NCBI RefSeq assembly: GCF_017307495.1
Contig: NZ_JAFKHE010000025.1
Span: forward strand, 51,788-115,787
Direction: 5' to 3'
DNA: 64,000 nucleotides
Source: Devosia sp.
GTDB lineage: Bacteria > Pseudomonadota > Alphaproteobacteria > Rhizobiales > Devosiaceae
The notes under the pieces are model-generated. The model saw only the letters and a list, made by a program, of their open reading frames with translations. It searched no databases and was not told the DNA's origin. Positions 33,490-42,289 of the stretch are shown here, one piece after another. How positions within the stretch are numbered: position 1 is the stretch's first letter; every line of letters begins with the position of its first letter. Made by a program: the position numbers and the translations under genes.

Positions 33490-35316
33490 ATGGACAAGCG
33501 TTGGAAATACAACCTCTGGTACTTCGGCTTCGCGCTCCTGCTGTTTGCGGCGCTCCAGTTGTGGCTGGGATACCGCTCGGTCGAGACGATTACCTACACC
33601 GAGCTGCTAGCACGATTGAAGGCGGGCCAGGTCGCCGAGGTGACGATCACGGAGTCGATGATCGAGGGGCGCTACAAATCAGCGCAGGATGGGTACGCGT
33701 ATTTCGTCACCCGGCGGGTCGATCCCGAGCTGGTGCAGGTCTTCACCGATGCTGGCGTCGAGATCACCGGCGCGAGCGACCAGAACTGGTTCGGCACTAT
33801 CGTCTCCTGGGTCGCTCCGGCATTGATACTGGTCGGGCTGTGGTACTTCGTGTTCCGAGGCTTTGCCGAACGGGGCAGCCTCGGCGGCCTCACCGCCATC
33901 GGCAAGTCCAAGGCCAAGGTCTATGTCGAGACCGACACCGGTGTGACCTTTGCCGACGTCGCCGGCGTCGATGAGGCGAAAACAGAACTTCAGGAGATCG
34001 TGGCCTTCCTCAAGGACAAGGAGCGATACGGACGCCTTGGTGCACGTATCCCCAAGGGCGTGCTGCTGGTCGGCCCGCCCGGCACCGGCAAGACGCTGCT
34101 AGCCCGCGCCGTCGCCGGAGAAGCCGGGGTTCCGTTCTTTTCGATCTCGGGCTCCGAATTCGTGGAGCTGTTCGTTGGCGTGGGCGCGGCGCGCGTACGG
34201 GATCTGTTCGAGCAGGCGAGGAAGGCCGCGCCGTGCATAATCTTCGTCGACGAACTCGACGCGCTTGGCCGTGCCCGCACGCCATTCAGCAACCTCGGCG
34301 GCGCCGACGAGAAGGAGCAGACGCTCAACCAGTTGCTCTCCGAACTGGACGGCTTCGATCCGCGCGTCGGCATCGTGCTGCTCGCCGCCACCAACCGCCC
34401 GGAAATCCTCGATCCGGCGCTGCTTCGAGCCGGTCGCTTTGATCGACAGGTCACACTCGACCGACCCGACCGCAAGGGGCGCGCAGAAATCCTGTCCGTC
34501 CACCTCAAGAAGATTCGCCTAGCGTCCGGGGTGGACGTCGACCAGATCGCCGCCATCACACCGGGCTTTACCGGCGCGGACCTGGCCAATCTCTGCAACG
34601 AGGCGGCCATAGTCGCCACGCGCCGAGAAGCCGCCGACGTCACGATGGACGACTTCACCGCGGCGGTCGAGCGTATCGTGGCCGGCTCCGAAAGGCGCAG
34701 TCGGCTCCTGCAACCCCAGGAGCGGCGGCGCGTAGCCTATCACGAGCTCGGGCACGCGTTGGTGGCCGCCGCGATCACGGGAACCGATCCCGTCCACAAG
34801 GTTTCGATCATCCCGCGTTCCATAGGTTCGCTGGGCTACACCATGCAGCGGCCAACCGAGGACCGTTACGTCATTGCCGCAGGCGAACTCAAGGACCGCA
34901 TGGCCGTCCTCATGGGCGGCCGGGCAGCGGAGCTGGTCATCTTTGGCGACTACTCGACGGGCGCGGCCGACGATCTCGCCAAGGTCACCGACATCGCCAG
35001 GCAGTTCGCCGCGCGGTTCGGAATGAGCGAAAGACTGGGGCACCCGGTCCTCGAGCAGGTGCTCCAGCAGTACCTGGATACACCGATGGCGAAATCCTCA
35101 CGCGACTACTCGGAGGCGACGGCGCGCGAGCTGGACGTGACTGTGCGCGAGCTCGTCGCAGAAGCCTTCGACCGGGCACGGCATATCCTCGAAGGCAAGC
35201 ACGACATCCTGGATAGCGGCGCCGAAATGCTTCTCCAGCGCGAAGTCATTACCCCGGCCGACCTGCCGGCCCTCGGCCCGGTCGGGATCGAGGCGCCCGG
35301 GCACCAATTGGCCTGA
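33490..35316 (+). CDS. ftsH: Accessory ATP-dependent zinc metalloprotease FtsH
   Basis: A 608-residue membrane AAA+ protease. It has two membrane spans (residues 8-27 and about 103-123) around a periplasmic domain, Walker A GPPGTGKT (195-202), Walker [13 protein letters not shown], the SRH region, and zinc motif HELGH (418-422). It degrades unfolded or regulatory membrane proteins. Normal alphaproteobacterial ftsH sits beside tilS and glmM, so this is a second copy. ATG 33490 has GGGAAAG upstream. A ChaB-like gene follows after 16 bases, and an FNR-like box lies upstream. Confidence 0.94.
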   Translation: MDKRWKYNLWYFGFALLLFAALQLWLGYRSVETITYTELLARLKAGQVAEVTITESMIEGRYKSAQDGYAYFVTRRVDPELVQVFTDAGVEITGASDQNWFGTIVSWVAPALILVGLWYFVFRGFAERGSLGGLTAIGKSKAKVYVETDTGVTFADVAGVDEAKTELQEIVAFLKDKERYGRLGARIPKGVLLVGPPGTGKTLLARAVAGEAGVPFFSISGSEFVELFVGVGAARVRDLFEQARKAAPCIIFVDELDALGRARTPFSNLGGADEKEQTLNQLLSELDGFDPRVGIVLLAATNRPEILDPALLRAGRFDRQVTLDRPDRKGRAEILSVHLKKIRLASGVDVDQIAAITPGFTGADLANLCNEAAIVATRREAADVTMDDFTAAVERIVAGSERRSRLLQPQERRRVAYHELGHALVAAAITGTDPVHKVSIIPRSIGSLGYTMQRPTEDRYVIAAGELKDRMAVLMGGRAAELVIFGDYSTGAADDLAKVTDIARQFAARFGMSERLGHPVLEQVLQQYLDTPMAKSSRDYSEATARELDVTVRELVAEAFDRARHILEGKHDILDSGAEMLLQREVITPADLPALGPVGIEAPGHQLA

Positions 35317-35332
35317 TAAGTCCAGACGCCGA

Positions 35333-35536
35333 TTGACCGATACCTTAACGAATCTTGTCGACCCCGTGCGCCTGCATCTGCCACTGCAAGCCCAGAACAT
35401 TCATCGGGAAGCGCTCAACCATGCCCATGCGGCTTACGGGAATGACCCTCGGAGGAGAGAAGCAACACGCCGGACCGGCCAGGGCGCGATCAAGCGATCC
35501 TGGGTCAAACTCAACGGTAAGTGGGTTCATCGCTAG
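35333..35536 (+). CDS. ChaB-family small protein
   Basis: A 67-residue protein matching the ChaB pattern: VRLHLPLQAQNIHREALNHA, then GAIKRSWVKLNGKWVHR. ChaB proteins were linked to cation transport regulation and are common in plant-associated bacteria. TTG 35333 is the first start in frame, 16 bases after ftsH, so the two are probably co-transcribed. The usual EEIAHRVAW segment is changed to RREATRRTGQ, so it may be degraded. Confidence 0.6.
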   Translation: MTDTLTNLVDPVRLHLPLQAQNIHREALNHAHAAYGNDPRRREATRRTGQGAIKRSWVKLNGKWVHR

Positions 35537-35770
35537 CAAGGGGGGACTCGCGCATCTGCAGGATCCTCGGGCCAGCCGCCGCTCGCCGGAGGCTTGAGGC
35601 AAGGAGACGCGCGGGGTGGCCGATCTAGGGTTTCATGGGGCGAGGAGACTCGACGATGTCCACAGACGCGCGGCGCGCGGAAATGGGACTGAGGGTCGCC
35701 ATTTTCGGATGGAGCCCGACGATGTCCTCATCGCCCGGCCGTGGCCGAGCTGAAGCACGTAGGCCGTGAG
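35537..35770. other. Intergenic stretch, no gene recognised
   Basis: About 230 bases with no convincing frame. CGACGATGTCC occurs twice (near 35652 and 35719) as a short direct repeat. Confidence 0.4.
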
Positions 35771-35875
35771 CTAGGTGTCGTTTCCAAGAAGGTTGTTCAG
35801 CCTCTGGAATGGGCTGCGTCCGCCGAGTGCTGTATGTGGTCTGCTGAGGTTGTGTGCTGTGAGCCGGTGGAGCAT
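35771..35875 (-). pseudogene. IS481-type transposase C-terminal remnant
   Basis: The minus strand ends with NLSRPHTALGGRSPFQRLNN followed by LLGNDT and a stop, which is the characteristic end of IS481-family (IS3-like DDE) transposases. No other part of a transposase and no terminal repeats are visible, so only the tail survives. Confidence 0.75.
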
Positions 35876-35913
35876 CACCAGCCCGCCGGCGGCGAGGTAG
35901 GGCGCACCCAGCC

Positions 35914-36285
35914 TCATTGCCAGCCATATTCGTGGATCGCGAGCGGCAGCGTTACGGTGTAGGCGACGAGCGAAAGGGCCGCATTGGCGAGGAACAGCAA
36001 CCTCTGCTCGATACGCCGGTCGATGACCGCCAACCCGGCGCAAGACAGGGCCACCGGAGCGGTGACCGCCCAAAGGTAGTGCTCGCCGAAAGCGTAGGTG
36101 ACCTGGGTGTAGAGAAGCGCCAGGACCCCTGCGTTATTGGCAACGCTGATGATGAGGTAGAGGGCGGCGTCGGGGCCGCGGGTGTCGCTGGCCTGTGCAG
36201 CGAGGCCCAGAAAAACAGCAGCCAGTAGAGTACCAGGATTGCGCAGCTGACCCAGAAGGTCAGCGAACCCGCCTGAGTTCAACAA
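35914..36285 (-). CDS. Multi-span membrane protein, probably 5'-truncated
   Basis: A 123-residue frame with about four hydrophobic segments (LLAAVFLGLAAQAS, ALYLIISVANNAGVLALLYT, YLWAVTAPVALSCAGLAVI, FLANAALSLVAYTVTLPLAI). I do not recognise the family. It sits between an IS481 scar and a recombinase cassette, and its start region has no good ribosome site, so it is likely a fragment of a larger membrane protein. Confidence 0.45.
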   Translation of the reverse strand: MLNSGGFADLLGQLRNPGTLLAAVFLGLAAQASDTRGPDAALYLIISVANNAGVLALLYTQVTYAFGEHYLWAVTAPVALSCAGLAVIDRRIEQRLLFLANAALSLVAYTVTLPLAIHEYGWQ

Positions 36286-36432
36286 ACCGTACCAATCAGA
36301 CTGGACTTCCGCCGCGCAACGAGCGTTGCTGTTCCTCGACCACTCGTGTCGCCCTCGGCCCGGACCAACTCCGGGCTTTGTTCAGTGCAAGCCCTGCGAT
36401 CCTCGCCGGGCCCCTGAACGAAGGAGGGCCAG

Positions 36433-37059
36433 ATGGCCACCACCAAACTTACCGACGCCCAGCGCGTCATTCTCGCCGCCGCCGGAGCACGCGAGACCGG
36501 CCTCGTGCTGCCGCTGCCAAACTCACTCGGCAACAACCGCGGCACCCTTGGCGTCATCCTCAAAAGCCTGCTCACCCGCGAGCTCATCGCCGAACGCCCC
36601 GTCCAGCCTGATGAGGAAGTTTGGCGCGAAACCGAAGAGATGGGGCGTACTACCCTGATGATCTCGGCTGAGGGTCTGCAGCTCATGGGGATCGAGGCGA
36701 ATAGCCAGGTGATCGAACAGAAAGGTGCGGACGGCACCGGTGCAGAGGGCGGCAGTATTTCGCCGAACCAGGGGAGTACGGCTGAACTCGGTGCCAACAC
36801 CTCAACGCCCGAACCGAATGCCAGTGGAGCCGCACTTCCGAAAGGCGGCACCAAGCTCAGCGCCATGATCGCAGCCCTGTGCAAGCCCGAGGGCGCCACG
36901 ATCCCCGAACTGATGCAGGCCACCGGCTGGCAGGCACACTCGGTACGGGGCGCCATGAGTGGCAACCTCAAGAAGAAGCTGAACCTCAAGGTCGTCTCCG
37001 ACGTGATCGAGAACCGCGGCCGCGTCTATCGCATCGCCACCGGTGGGTCGGCTGAATGA
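36433..37059 (+). CDS. DUF3489 protein of recombinase cassette
   Basis: A 208-residue protein. The N-terminal half (LTDAQRVILAAAGARETG) resembles winged-helix-type sequences. The C-terminal DUF3489 domain reads GTKLSAMIAALCKPEGATIP, then ATGWQAHSVRGAMSGNLKKK. It precedes DUF2924 and a large serine recombinase with ATGA overlaps, an arrangement repeated widely in alphaproteobacterial mobile DNA. It may act as a DNA-binding partner or regulator of recombination. The start follows GGAGG. Confidence 0.88.
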   Translation: MATTKLTDAQRVILAAAGARETGLVLPLPNSLGNNRGTLGVILKSLLTRELIAERPVQPDEEVWRETEEMGRTTLMISAEGLQLMGIEANSQVIEQKGADGTGAEGGSISPNQGSTAELGANTSTPEPNASGAALPKGGTKLSAMIAALCKPEGATIPELMQATGWQAHSVRGAMSGNLKKKLNLKVVSDVIENRGRVYRIATGGSAE

Positions 37060-37607
37060 AGAAGCGGTCCAGCTGGGAGGAGGTCGAGCGCGAAATCGCC
37101 GCGCTCGTCACCCTCGATACCAAGACACTCCAGGAGAGATGGGCGGCCCTATACGACCGAGATCCACCATCGCGTATCCGAGCCGGGCCACTCCGGCTCG
37201 GTATCGCCTACCGGCTGCAGGAGAAGGCGTTTGGTGGCCTCAAGCCGCAAACCGTTCGTCTCCTCCGAAAACTCGCCACCGAGTTGCGGGCTCAGCGGGC
37301 ATCGACTCTCGGCGAGGCCGAGGTTGCCGCGGGGTTGCCCGTCCGACCGTCCGCTGTGCAGACTCTGACCCTCACGCCCGGCACCCGCCTGATGCGCGAG
37401 TGGAACGGCACGACGGAAGTCGTCGACGTGGTCGCCGATGGTCTCATCTGGCGCGGCACCACTTATCGTACCCTGTCGGCAGTCGCGGTGGCCATCACCG
37501 GCACAAAATGGTCGGGACCAAAATTCTTCGGCCTCACCCCTCCTAGGCCAAGGCTTCGGGGACCCCGAATGCACTCCCCAACCGAACGCGTGGCGGAGGT
37601 GTCGTGA
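37056..37607 (+). CDS. DUF2924 protein of recombinase cassette
   Basis: A 183-residue basic protein with the DUF2924 pattern: LQERWAALYDRDPPSRIRAG, LRLGIAYRLQEKAFGGL, then TPGTRLMREWNGTTEVVDVV and WRGTTYRTLSAVAVAITGTK. It is translationally coupled to DUF3489 (ATGA) and its stop abuts the recombinase start. DUF2924 proteins accompany large serine recombinases and phage-type elements; the function is unknown but probably DNA-related. Confidence 0.88.
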   Translation: MKKRSSWEEVEREIAALVTLDTKTLQERWAALYDRDPPSRIRAGPLRLGIAYRLQEKAFGGLKPQTVRLLRKLATELRAQRASTLGEAEVAAGLPVRPSAVQTLTLTPGTRLMREWNGTTEVVDVVADGLIWRGTTYRTLSAVAVAITGTKWSGPKFFGLTPPRPRLRGPRMHSPTERVAEVS

Positions 37608-39319
37608 TGGGCGAGAAGAATACGTTTCGCTGCGCCGTCTATACCCGAAAGTCGTCAGAGGAAGGCCTCGAGCAGGACTTCAACTCGCTCGAAGCGCAGC
37701 GCGAAGCCTGCGAGGCCTACGTTCGCTCGCAGGAGCATGAAGGCTGGAAGCTCCTTGCGGACCGCTTCGACGATGGCGGTTTTTCGGGCGGCAACATGGA
37801 GCGCCCTGCCCTGCATCAGCTGATCGAGCTGGTGAAAGCGGGGCGCGTCGACATCATCGTCGTCTACAAGATCGACCGGCTGACCCGCTCGCTCACCGAC
37901 TTCGCCAAACTGGCCGAGGTGCTCGACAAGCATGGTGTGTCGTTCGTTTCGGTGACGCAGCAGTTCAACACCACGACCTCGATGGGGCGGCTGATGCTGA
38001 ATGTGCTGCTCTCGTTTGCCCAGTTTGAGCGTGAGATCACCGGCGAGCGCATCCGCGACAAGATTGCCGCGTCCAAGAAGAAGGGCATGTGGATGGGTGG
38101 GGTGCCGCCCATGGGCTACGACGTTGTCGACCGGCAGCTCGTCATCAACGAAACCGACTCGACGACGATCCGGCGGATCTTTGCCCTTTATTTGGACGAA
38201 AAGTCCGTCCCTGCCCTGCTCGATCGGCTCGAGCGCGAGAACATCCGCACCGCCGCCCGCTACTCGGCCAAGGGCAACCACTACGGCAACCGCCCCTTCA
38301 CCCGCGGGCACCTATACAAGCTACTGGCCAACCCGATCTACGTCGGTCGGGTGCCGCACAAGTCGACCTCGCACCGCGGCCAACACGCCGCCATCATCGA
38401 CAAGCCCACCTGGGACGCGGTGCAGACGCAACTCGCCGAGAACACCCAGGGTCCGCGCCGCCGGCGCCGCAGGGCCACTCCGCAAACCCATCTGCTGGAA
38501 GGACTGCTCCATGCCGAGTCGGGTGCTCGCTTCGTCCTAGGTGCCGCCAACAAGGGCTCAAAACGCTACCGCTACTACGTCGAGCAACCCAATGCAGACG
38601 TCTCTGGAGCCGATCGGCTCCCGCCGGCACGCTTGCCCGCGACTGAGATCGAGGCCGCGGTGGTCACAGGGGTTCAGAGTGTCCTCGTGGATCAGCGCGG
38701 CCTCCTGCACCGGCTGGATTCCGATAGCGCCACCGAGGCGCCCCTAGTGATGGAGGCCGCGAACCGTCTACTTCACGCGCTTGGCGGCCGGATCGATGCC
38801 GACCTGCAGAGCAAGCTCCGCCAAAGCCTGCGAAAGGTGGTTGTTGGCCACAACCGGATACAGCTCTTGTTCTCAGTCGCCAGTACGCGAGCCGTCCTCG
38901 GCATTGCCCGGCCCTCCGGCATTTGGCCGACCAATGGGCCTGAGGATGGCGAGTTCGCCGTGGTGGTGCCCTTCGCCACGGCCCGCCGCGGCCGGCAAAT
39001 GAAGCTGGTGCTGCCTGGAGCCGGCAACGGCGCGACACCAAATCCGTCACTGGTGACGGCGATCGTGCGCGCTTGGGACTGGGCTGAGCGGCTCAAGACC
39101 GGAGAAGTCGCGTCAATGGCCGAGATCTGTGGCGCAGAGGGGTTCACGGACACCTATGTGGGACAGGTGCTGCCGCTGGCGTTCCTCACGCCCGAGCTGG
39201 TCGAGAGCATCCTCAGTGGTCAGCAGCCGGCAGGGCTGACCGCGCAGAAGCTCATTTGGCGGGAGCGACTGCCGCTGCTGTGGAGTGATCAGCTTGCCGA
39301 GTTCGGGGCCGATCTCTGA
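37607..39319 (+). CDS. Large serine recombinase (integrase-type)
   Basis: A 570-residue site-specific recombinase. The resolvase domain holds AVYTRKSSEEGLEQDFNSLE (catalytic Ser), IDRLTRSLTDFAKL (Arg) and FAQFEREITGERIRDKI. A recombinase domain follows (residues 165-260, GVPPMGYDV), then a zinc-ribbon-like region and a long C-terminal part. ATG 37607 has GGAGGTG upstream. It is a good candidate for the enzyme that mobilised part of this region. A remnant of a homologue lies at 32069-32246. Confidence 0.93.
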   Translation: MGEKNTFRCAVYTRKSSEEGLEQDFNSLEAQREACEAYVRSQEHEGWKLLADRFDDGGFSGGNMERPALHQLIELVKAGRVDIIVVYKIDRLTRSLTDFAKLAEVLDKHGVSFVSVTQQFNTTTSMGRLMLNVLLSFAQFEREITGERIRDKIAASKKKGMWMGGVPPMGYDVVDRQLVINETDSTTIRRIFALYLDEKSVPALLDRLERENIRTAARYSAKGNHYGNRPFTRGHLYKLLANPIYVGRVPHKSTSHRGQHAAIIDKPTWDAVQTQLAENTQGPRRRRRRATPQTHLLEGLLHAESGARFVLGAANKGSKRYRYYVEQPNADVSGADRLPPARLPATEIEAAVVTGVQSVLVDQRGLLHRLDSDSATEAPLVMEAANRLLHALGGRIDADLQSKLRQSLRKVVVGHNRIQLLFSVASTRAVLGIARPSGIWPTNGPEDGEFAVVVPFATARRGRQMKLVLPGAGNGATPNPSLVTAIVRAWDWAERLKTGEVASMAEICGAEGFTDTYVGQVLPLAFLTPELVESILSGQQPAGLTAQKLIWRERLPLLWSDQLAEFGADL

Positions 39320-39344
39320 TCTTCGTCTTGAGGACCAAAGACCC

Positions 39345-39635
39345 TTACGCGTCCGATGCGATGCGCTCGGCCGCGAGCCGGCATCTCTCGATCGCGCGCA
39401 GCAGGCGACGTTGCAGGCTTCTCTGTTCCGCTGGCGTCAGGCGTGGATTCTGCCCAGCAACAGCGAGGCCATGCGCGTCTTCGAGGCGGGCGGTGGCCAG
39501 GGCGAACCAGTGTCCGACGCGGTCCGCACGCTGGTTTTGACGATGCCGCAACTCCTGCCTCCAAACGAAACGTGTGAGGCACTGAGGCTTGCACGCGGTC
39601 GGAAGTCCAGGCGCCACGAGAAGAACTCCCTGCAT
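39345..39635 (-). CDS. Hypothetical small protein
   Basis: A 96-residue Arg/Ala/Leu-rich frame convergent with the recombinase. The C-terminal part (ALATARLEDAHGLAVAGQNP, LTPAEQRSLQRRLLRAIERC) looks like genuine helical coding sequence, but the start is unclear and I recognise no family. It may be a fragment. Confidence 0.35.
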   Translation of the reverse strand: MQGVLLVAPGLPTACKPQCLTRFVWRQELRHRQNQRADRVGHWFALATARLEDAHGLAVAGQNPRLTPAEQRSLQRRLLRAIERCRLAAERIASDA

Positions 39636-39719
39636 CTTGCGAGTATTGCGCCCCAGTATTTCGGCCTTCGGGTAACGTCACCGTCACACGACGACTGTTA
39701 CATGGTTCCGGACTTGGGG

Positions 39720-39870
39720 AGGCCGCCAAGGTGCTCTGCGCCCTGCTCATATCGTGTACCGGCTCCGCAATAACTTCTTCCACGGCGAAAAGTGGGACTA
39801 CGGACTCCAAGACCAGCTCGCGAATTTTCGCCATGCCAACAACGTGATGATACTGGTGTTGCGCCTCTGA
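39720..39870 (+). pseudogene. HEPN-type protein remnant
   Basis: The plus frame ending at the stop 39868-39870 reads VYRLRNNFFHGEKWDYG, then NFRHANNVMILVLRL. RNNFFH is an R-x4-H motif typical of HEPN RNases and the surrounding helix pattern fits. No start or N-terminal domain is present, so only a tail survives, just after the recombinase. Confidence 0.5.
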
Positions 39871-39953
39871 GGCGCTTCTATCGGGCGCCGGCAGATTGGC
39901 TACTGCGAGCCCATGTGGCACGATGAGCGTAGCCATAAGCCTGGGAATGGAAC

Positions 39954-40214
39954 ATGAAGAGCCTGGATGAAATCGCCGACGACCTAGCCGCCGTAGTTGC
40001 TATGCGCACCTCACCCGACTTTGGCATCAAGGTGGGTGGCGAGCTGTTCGACCACCTCGTCAAGACGGGCAAAATCACCAAAAAGACGTTCAGCGTCTTC
40101 GGCACAGGCGCCTTTCCGCTGGAGCTTCCCGCATACGACGGGAAACACTACGTCCTAGACGATTGGGAGCTCGGGGACCGGGAGTTCCAGGTAGGCACGC
40201 CGAAGGCGAAGTAG
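39954..40214 (+). CDS. Small hypothetical protein
   Basis: An 86-residue acidic protein (IADDLAAVVAMRTSPDFGIK, then ELPAYDGKHYVLDDWELGDR). The start ATG follows GGGAATGGAAC. There is no membrane segment and no family that I recognise. It lies between the HEPN remnant and the shrunken resolvase and may belong to the defence-like group. Confidence 0.5.
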   Translation: MKSLDEIADDLAAVVAMRTSPDFGIKVGGELFDHLVKTGKITKKTFSVFGTGAFPLELPAYDGKHYVLDDWELGDREFQVGTPKAK

Positions 40215-40257
40215 CCAAGCGTTTGCTCGTCGCATAAGTCCGTTGCAGAATCTCCGC

Positions 40258-40611
40258 ATGATTTACGGCTACGCCCGCGTGTCCACCGACGGCCAGACGC
40301 TCGACGCGCAGCTGGAGCAATTGAAGGCCGCGGGAGCCGGGAAGGACACGCTCATGGTGACCAGGCTGGATCGCCTTGCCAGATCCACCCGTGACCTGCT
40401 GAACATCCTCGCCGCGCTCAGCCAGGAAGGCGCCGCCTTTCGTTCCCTCGCCGATGGTTGGGCCAGGGGCAAGAGCCTCGGCCGCCGGCATATCCTCACT
40501 CCGCACCAGCAGGCCGAAGCCCGCGACCGGAAGGCAGCAGGCGAATCCGTCCGGGAGATCGCCCGGAGCTACCACGTCTGCCCCAGCACAATTTCGCGAT
40601 TCCCTGAATGA
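40258..40611 (+). CDS. Resolvase/invertase with internal in-frame deletions
   Basis: A 117-residue protein starting MIYGYARVSTDGQTLDAQLE (catalytic Ser in RVSTDGQ) and ending with a Hin-type helix-turn-helix (SVREIARSYHVCPSTISR). Typical members have about 190 residues. Here the segment after QLKAAGA and the stretch from AFRSLAD to GWARGKSLG are missing, yet the frame stays open. LDRLARSTRDL is kept. It probably no longer recombines DNA but could still bind it. Its stop overlaps the Abi gene start (ATGA), so it may now act as a regulator. Confidence 0.75.
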   Translation: MIYGYARVSTDGQTLDAQLEQLKAAGAGKDTLMVTRLDRLARSTRDLLNILAALSQEGAAFRSLADGWARGKSLGRRHILTPHQQAEARDRKAAGESVREIARSYHVCPSTISRFPE

Positions 40612-41789
40612 CCACAATGGGCCGCCAAATCGAGCAGCTGCGTACAACTGTGGCGACCGCTATCGCTGACCACAAGGCATACGAGGTTCCTGCCCTCTGC
40701 ACCTCCCTCGGTCTGGCGGAAGGCACCGAAACCGAGGCTTTCAGCAGCAAGTATCAATACGCGCTGAAACGGTTGCGCGGACACTCCGGCGCCGACCTCG
40801 TGGAAATCGCCCGGACCCTGCTGGACAGCAGAGACAACTTCGAGATGGCCGAGCTTGTCGCCAAGGTCACGGACTTCGGCGCCTCGGCGGTTAACGAGCT
40901 GACCCGCAAACGGATAGCGGCCGTGTTCAATGGCGCGCCCCTGTGCACCGAAATGGAGGACATCGACCTCATCCGCCGCGTGTGGCCCATCGCGACCATG
41001 CCGAGTCCGTCTCACGCGACGGCATTCAGCGAAGAGACGCTTGAGGACGCCATCTTCCAGCACACCGTCCGCAATGACGACTGGACCCAACAGGAACTGC
41101 TGCAGTACCTTGGCATCATGAACTGTTCACAGGAGCAGTTGTTCCGCTTCCTCGAGGCGGTAACGGACCCCCTCGCCCAATCGGCCGAGCGCCAGCAGCA
41201 ACTGGCCACCGCAATCAATCAGCATCTTGCCCATGATGGCTTCGTCCTCGCGGTTGCAGGCCGCATATCGGGCAGCCCCAAGTACCAGGTCAGGAGGCTG
41301 GCCAAGGGTGTGCCGTCCGATGCGGAAATCACCGCTACGCTCGGAGCATTCAGCCCCGAGGACATCAGCGACCGTTGGCGCGCCGCGCTCGAGCGCAGGA
41401 GCACCGACCCCGCCGGAGCCATCACCCTGTCCCGCACCCTGCTCGAGGACGTGTGCAAGTGGGTGCTGACTGAGGCAGCGGTCCCCTACGGAGACAAGGA
41501 CGAGCTTCCGACCCTCTACAAGAAGCTGGCCGGGGTGCTGAACCTGGCGCCGGACGCCCATACCGAGCAGGTGTTCAAGCAGATACTCGGCAATGCCCAG
41601 TCCATCGTTGAGTCACTTGGCGCCCTGCGCAACAAGCTGGGTGATGCCCACAGCGGCGGCCCTAAGAAGGCGAAGCCTCAGCCTCGCCATGCGGAGCTGT
41701 CGGTGAACCTTGCCGGCACAATGGCCACGTTTCTCGTTGCGACCTGGCGGGCCAAGCAGGATAACGTATCAGGGGGCGTGGCTTCATGA
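40608..41789 (+). CDS. Abortive-infection protein (Abi C-terminal domain)
   Basis: A 393-residue soluble protein. The C-terminal part matches the Abi_C domain: DPAGAITLSRTLLEDVCKWV, DELPTLYKKLAGVLNLAPD, then SLGALRNKLGDAHSGG and RHAELSVNLAGTMATFL. RNKLGDAH is an R-x6-H motif in HEPN style, consistent with RNase toxicity. The N-terminal 250 residues are helical and may sense infection. It is coupled on both sides by ATGA overlaps, to the shrunken resolvase and to the nuclease-like gene. Confidence 0.8.
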   Translation: MTTMGRQIEQLRTTVATAIADHKAYEVPALCTSLGLAEGTETEAFSSKYQYALKRLRGHSGADLVEIARTLLDSRDNFEMAELVAKVTDFGASAVNELTRKRIAAVFNGAPLCTEMEDIDLIRRVWPIATMPSPSHATAFSEETLEDAIFQHTVRNDDWTQQELLQYLGIMNCSQEQLFRFLEAVTDPLAQSAERQQQLATAINQHLAHDGFVLAVAGRISGSPKYQVRRLAKGVPSDAEITATLGAFSPEDISDRWRAALERRSTDPAGAITLSRTLLEDVCKWVLTEAAVPYGDKDELPTLYKKLAGVLNLAPDAHTEQVFKQILGNAQSIVESLGALRNKLGDAHSGGPKKAKPQPRHAELSVNLAGTMATFLVATWRAKQDNVSGGVAS

Positions 41790-42289
41790 TGACGGGTGGG
41801 TCGCCCTCCTCCGCGGACCGGCTGGAAACACTCCTAGCCAAAGTGAAAGCCCTGGCCGCGGAGTACTACAGCCTTACCGGGAAGCCATTGGGCGTGACCG
41901 GGGAGGTCGCCGAATACGTAGTCGCCAAAACCCTCGGGCTTGAACTCGTGCCGCCCCGCACCCACGGTTACGACGCCATCCGGCGGACCGCTGCCGGCGA
42001 CGTCAGGATACAGATCAAGGGTCGCGCGATTGGCCCGAAGGCAAAGTCCGGAGAGCGTCTCGGGGCGATCAAAAGGGACGCACCGTGCGACACGGTTATT
42101 CTCGCCCTTCTTGATCCCGCGACCCTGAACCCACGTGAGATGTGGGAGGCCCCGTACTTGGCTGTTGTGGAACGGCTGGCTGTCCCGGGTTCCAAGGCCC
42201 GCAACGATCGGGGCTCGCTGGCGGTCTCCGACTTCAAGCGCCTGGCACGTCGCATATGGCCTGATCCAGCGGAAGTGTCGGTCGAATGA
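41786..42289 (+). CDS. Predicted restriction-endonuclease-like protein
   Basis: A 167-residue protein of the DUF6998 type as far as I can judge. Key segments are TGEVAEYVVAKTLGLEL and YDAIRRTAAGDVRIQIKGRA, which fit the E...D...QxK core of PD-(D/E)xK nucleases. It is coupled to the Abi gene and to the HEPN-like gene by ATGA overlaps. It might be the effector or a partner in the same three-gene system. Confidence 0.6.
   Translation: MMTGGSPSSADRLETLLAKVKALAAEYYSLTGKPLGVTGEVAEYVVAKTLGLELVPPRTHGYDAIRRTAAGDVRIQIKGRAIGPKAKSGERLGAIKRDAPCDTVILALLDPATLNPREMWEAPYLAVVERLAVPGSKARNDRGSLAVSDFKRLARRIWPDPAEVSVE

Noticed and set aside
35771..36285. Complete insertion sequence
   Set aside because: Only the last about 34 residues of an IS481-type transposase remain, and no terminal inverted repeats could be paired around it.
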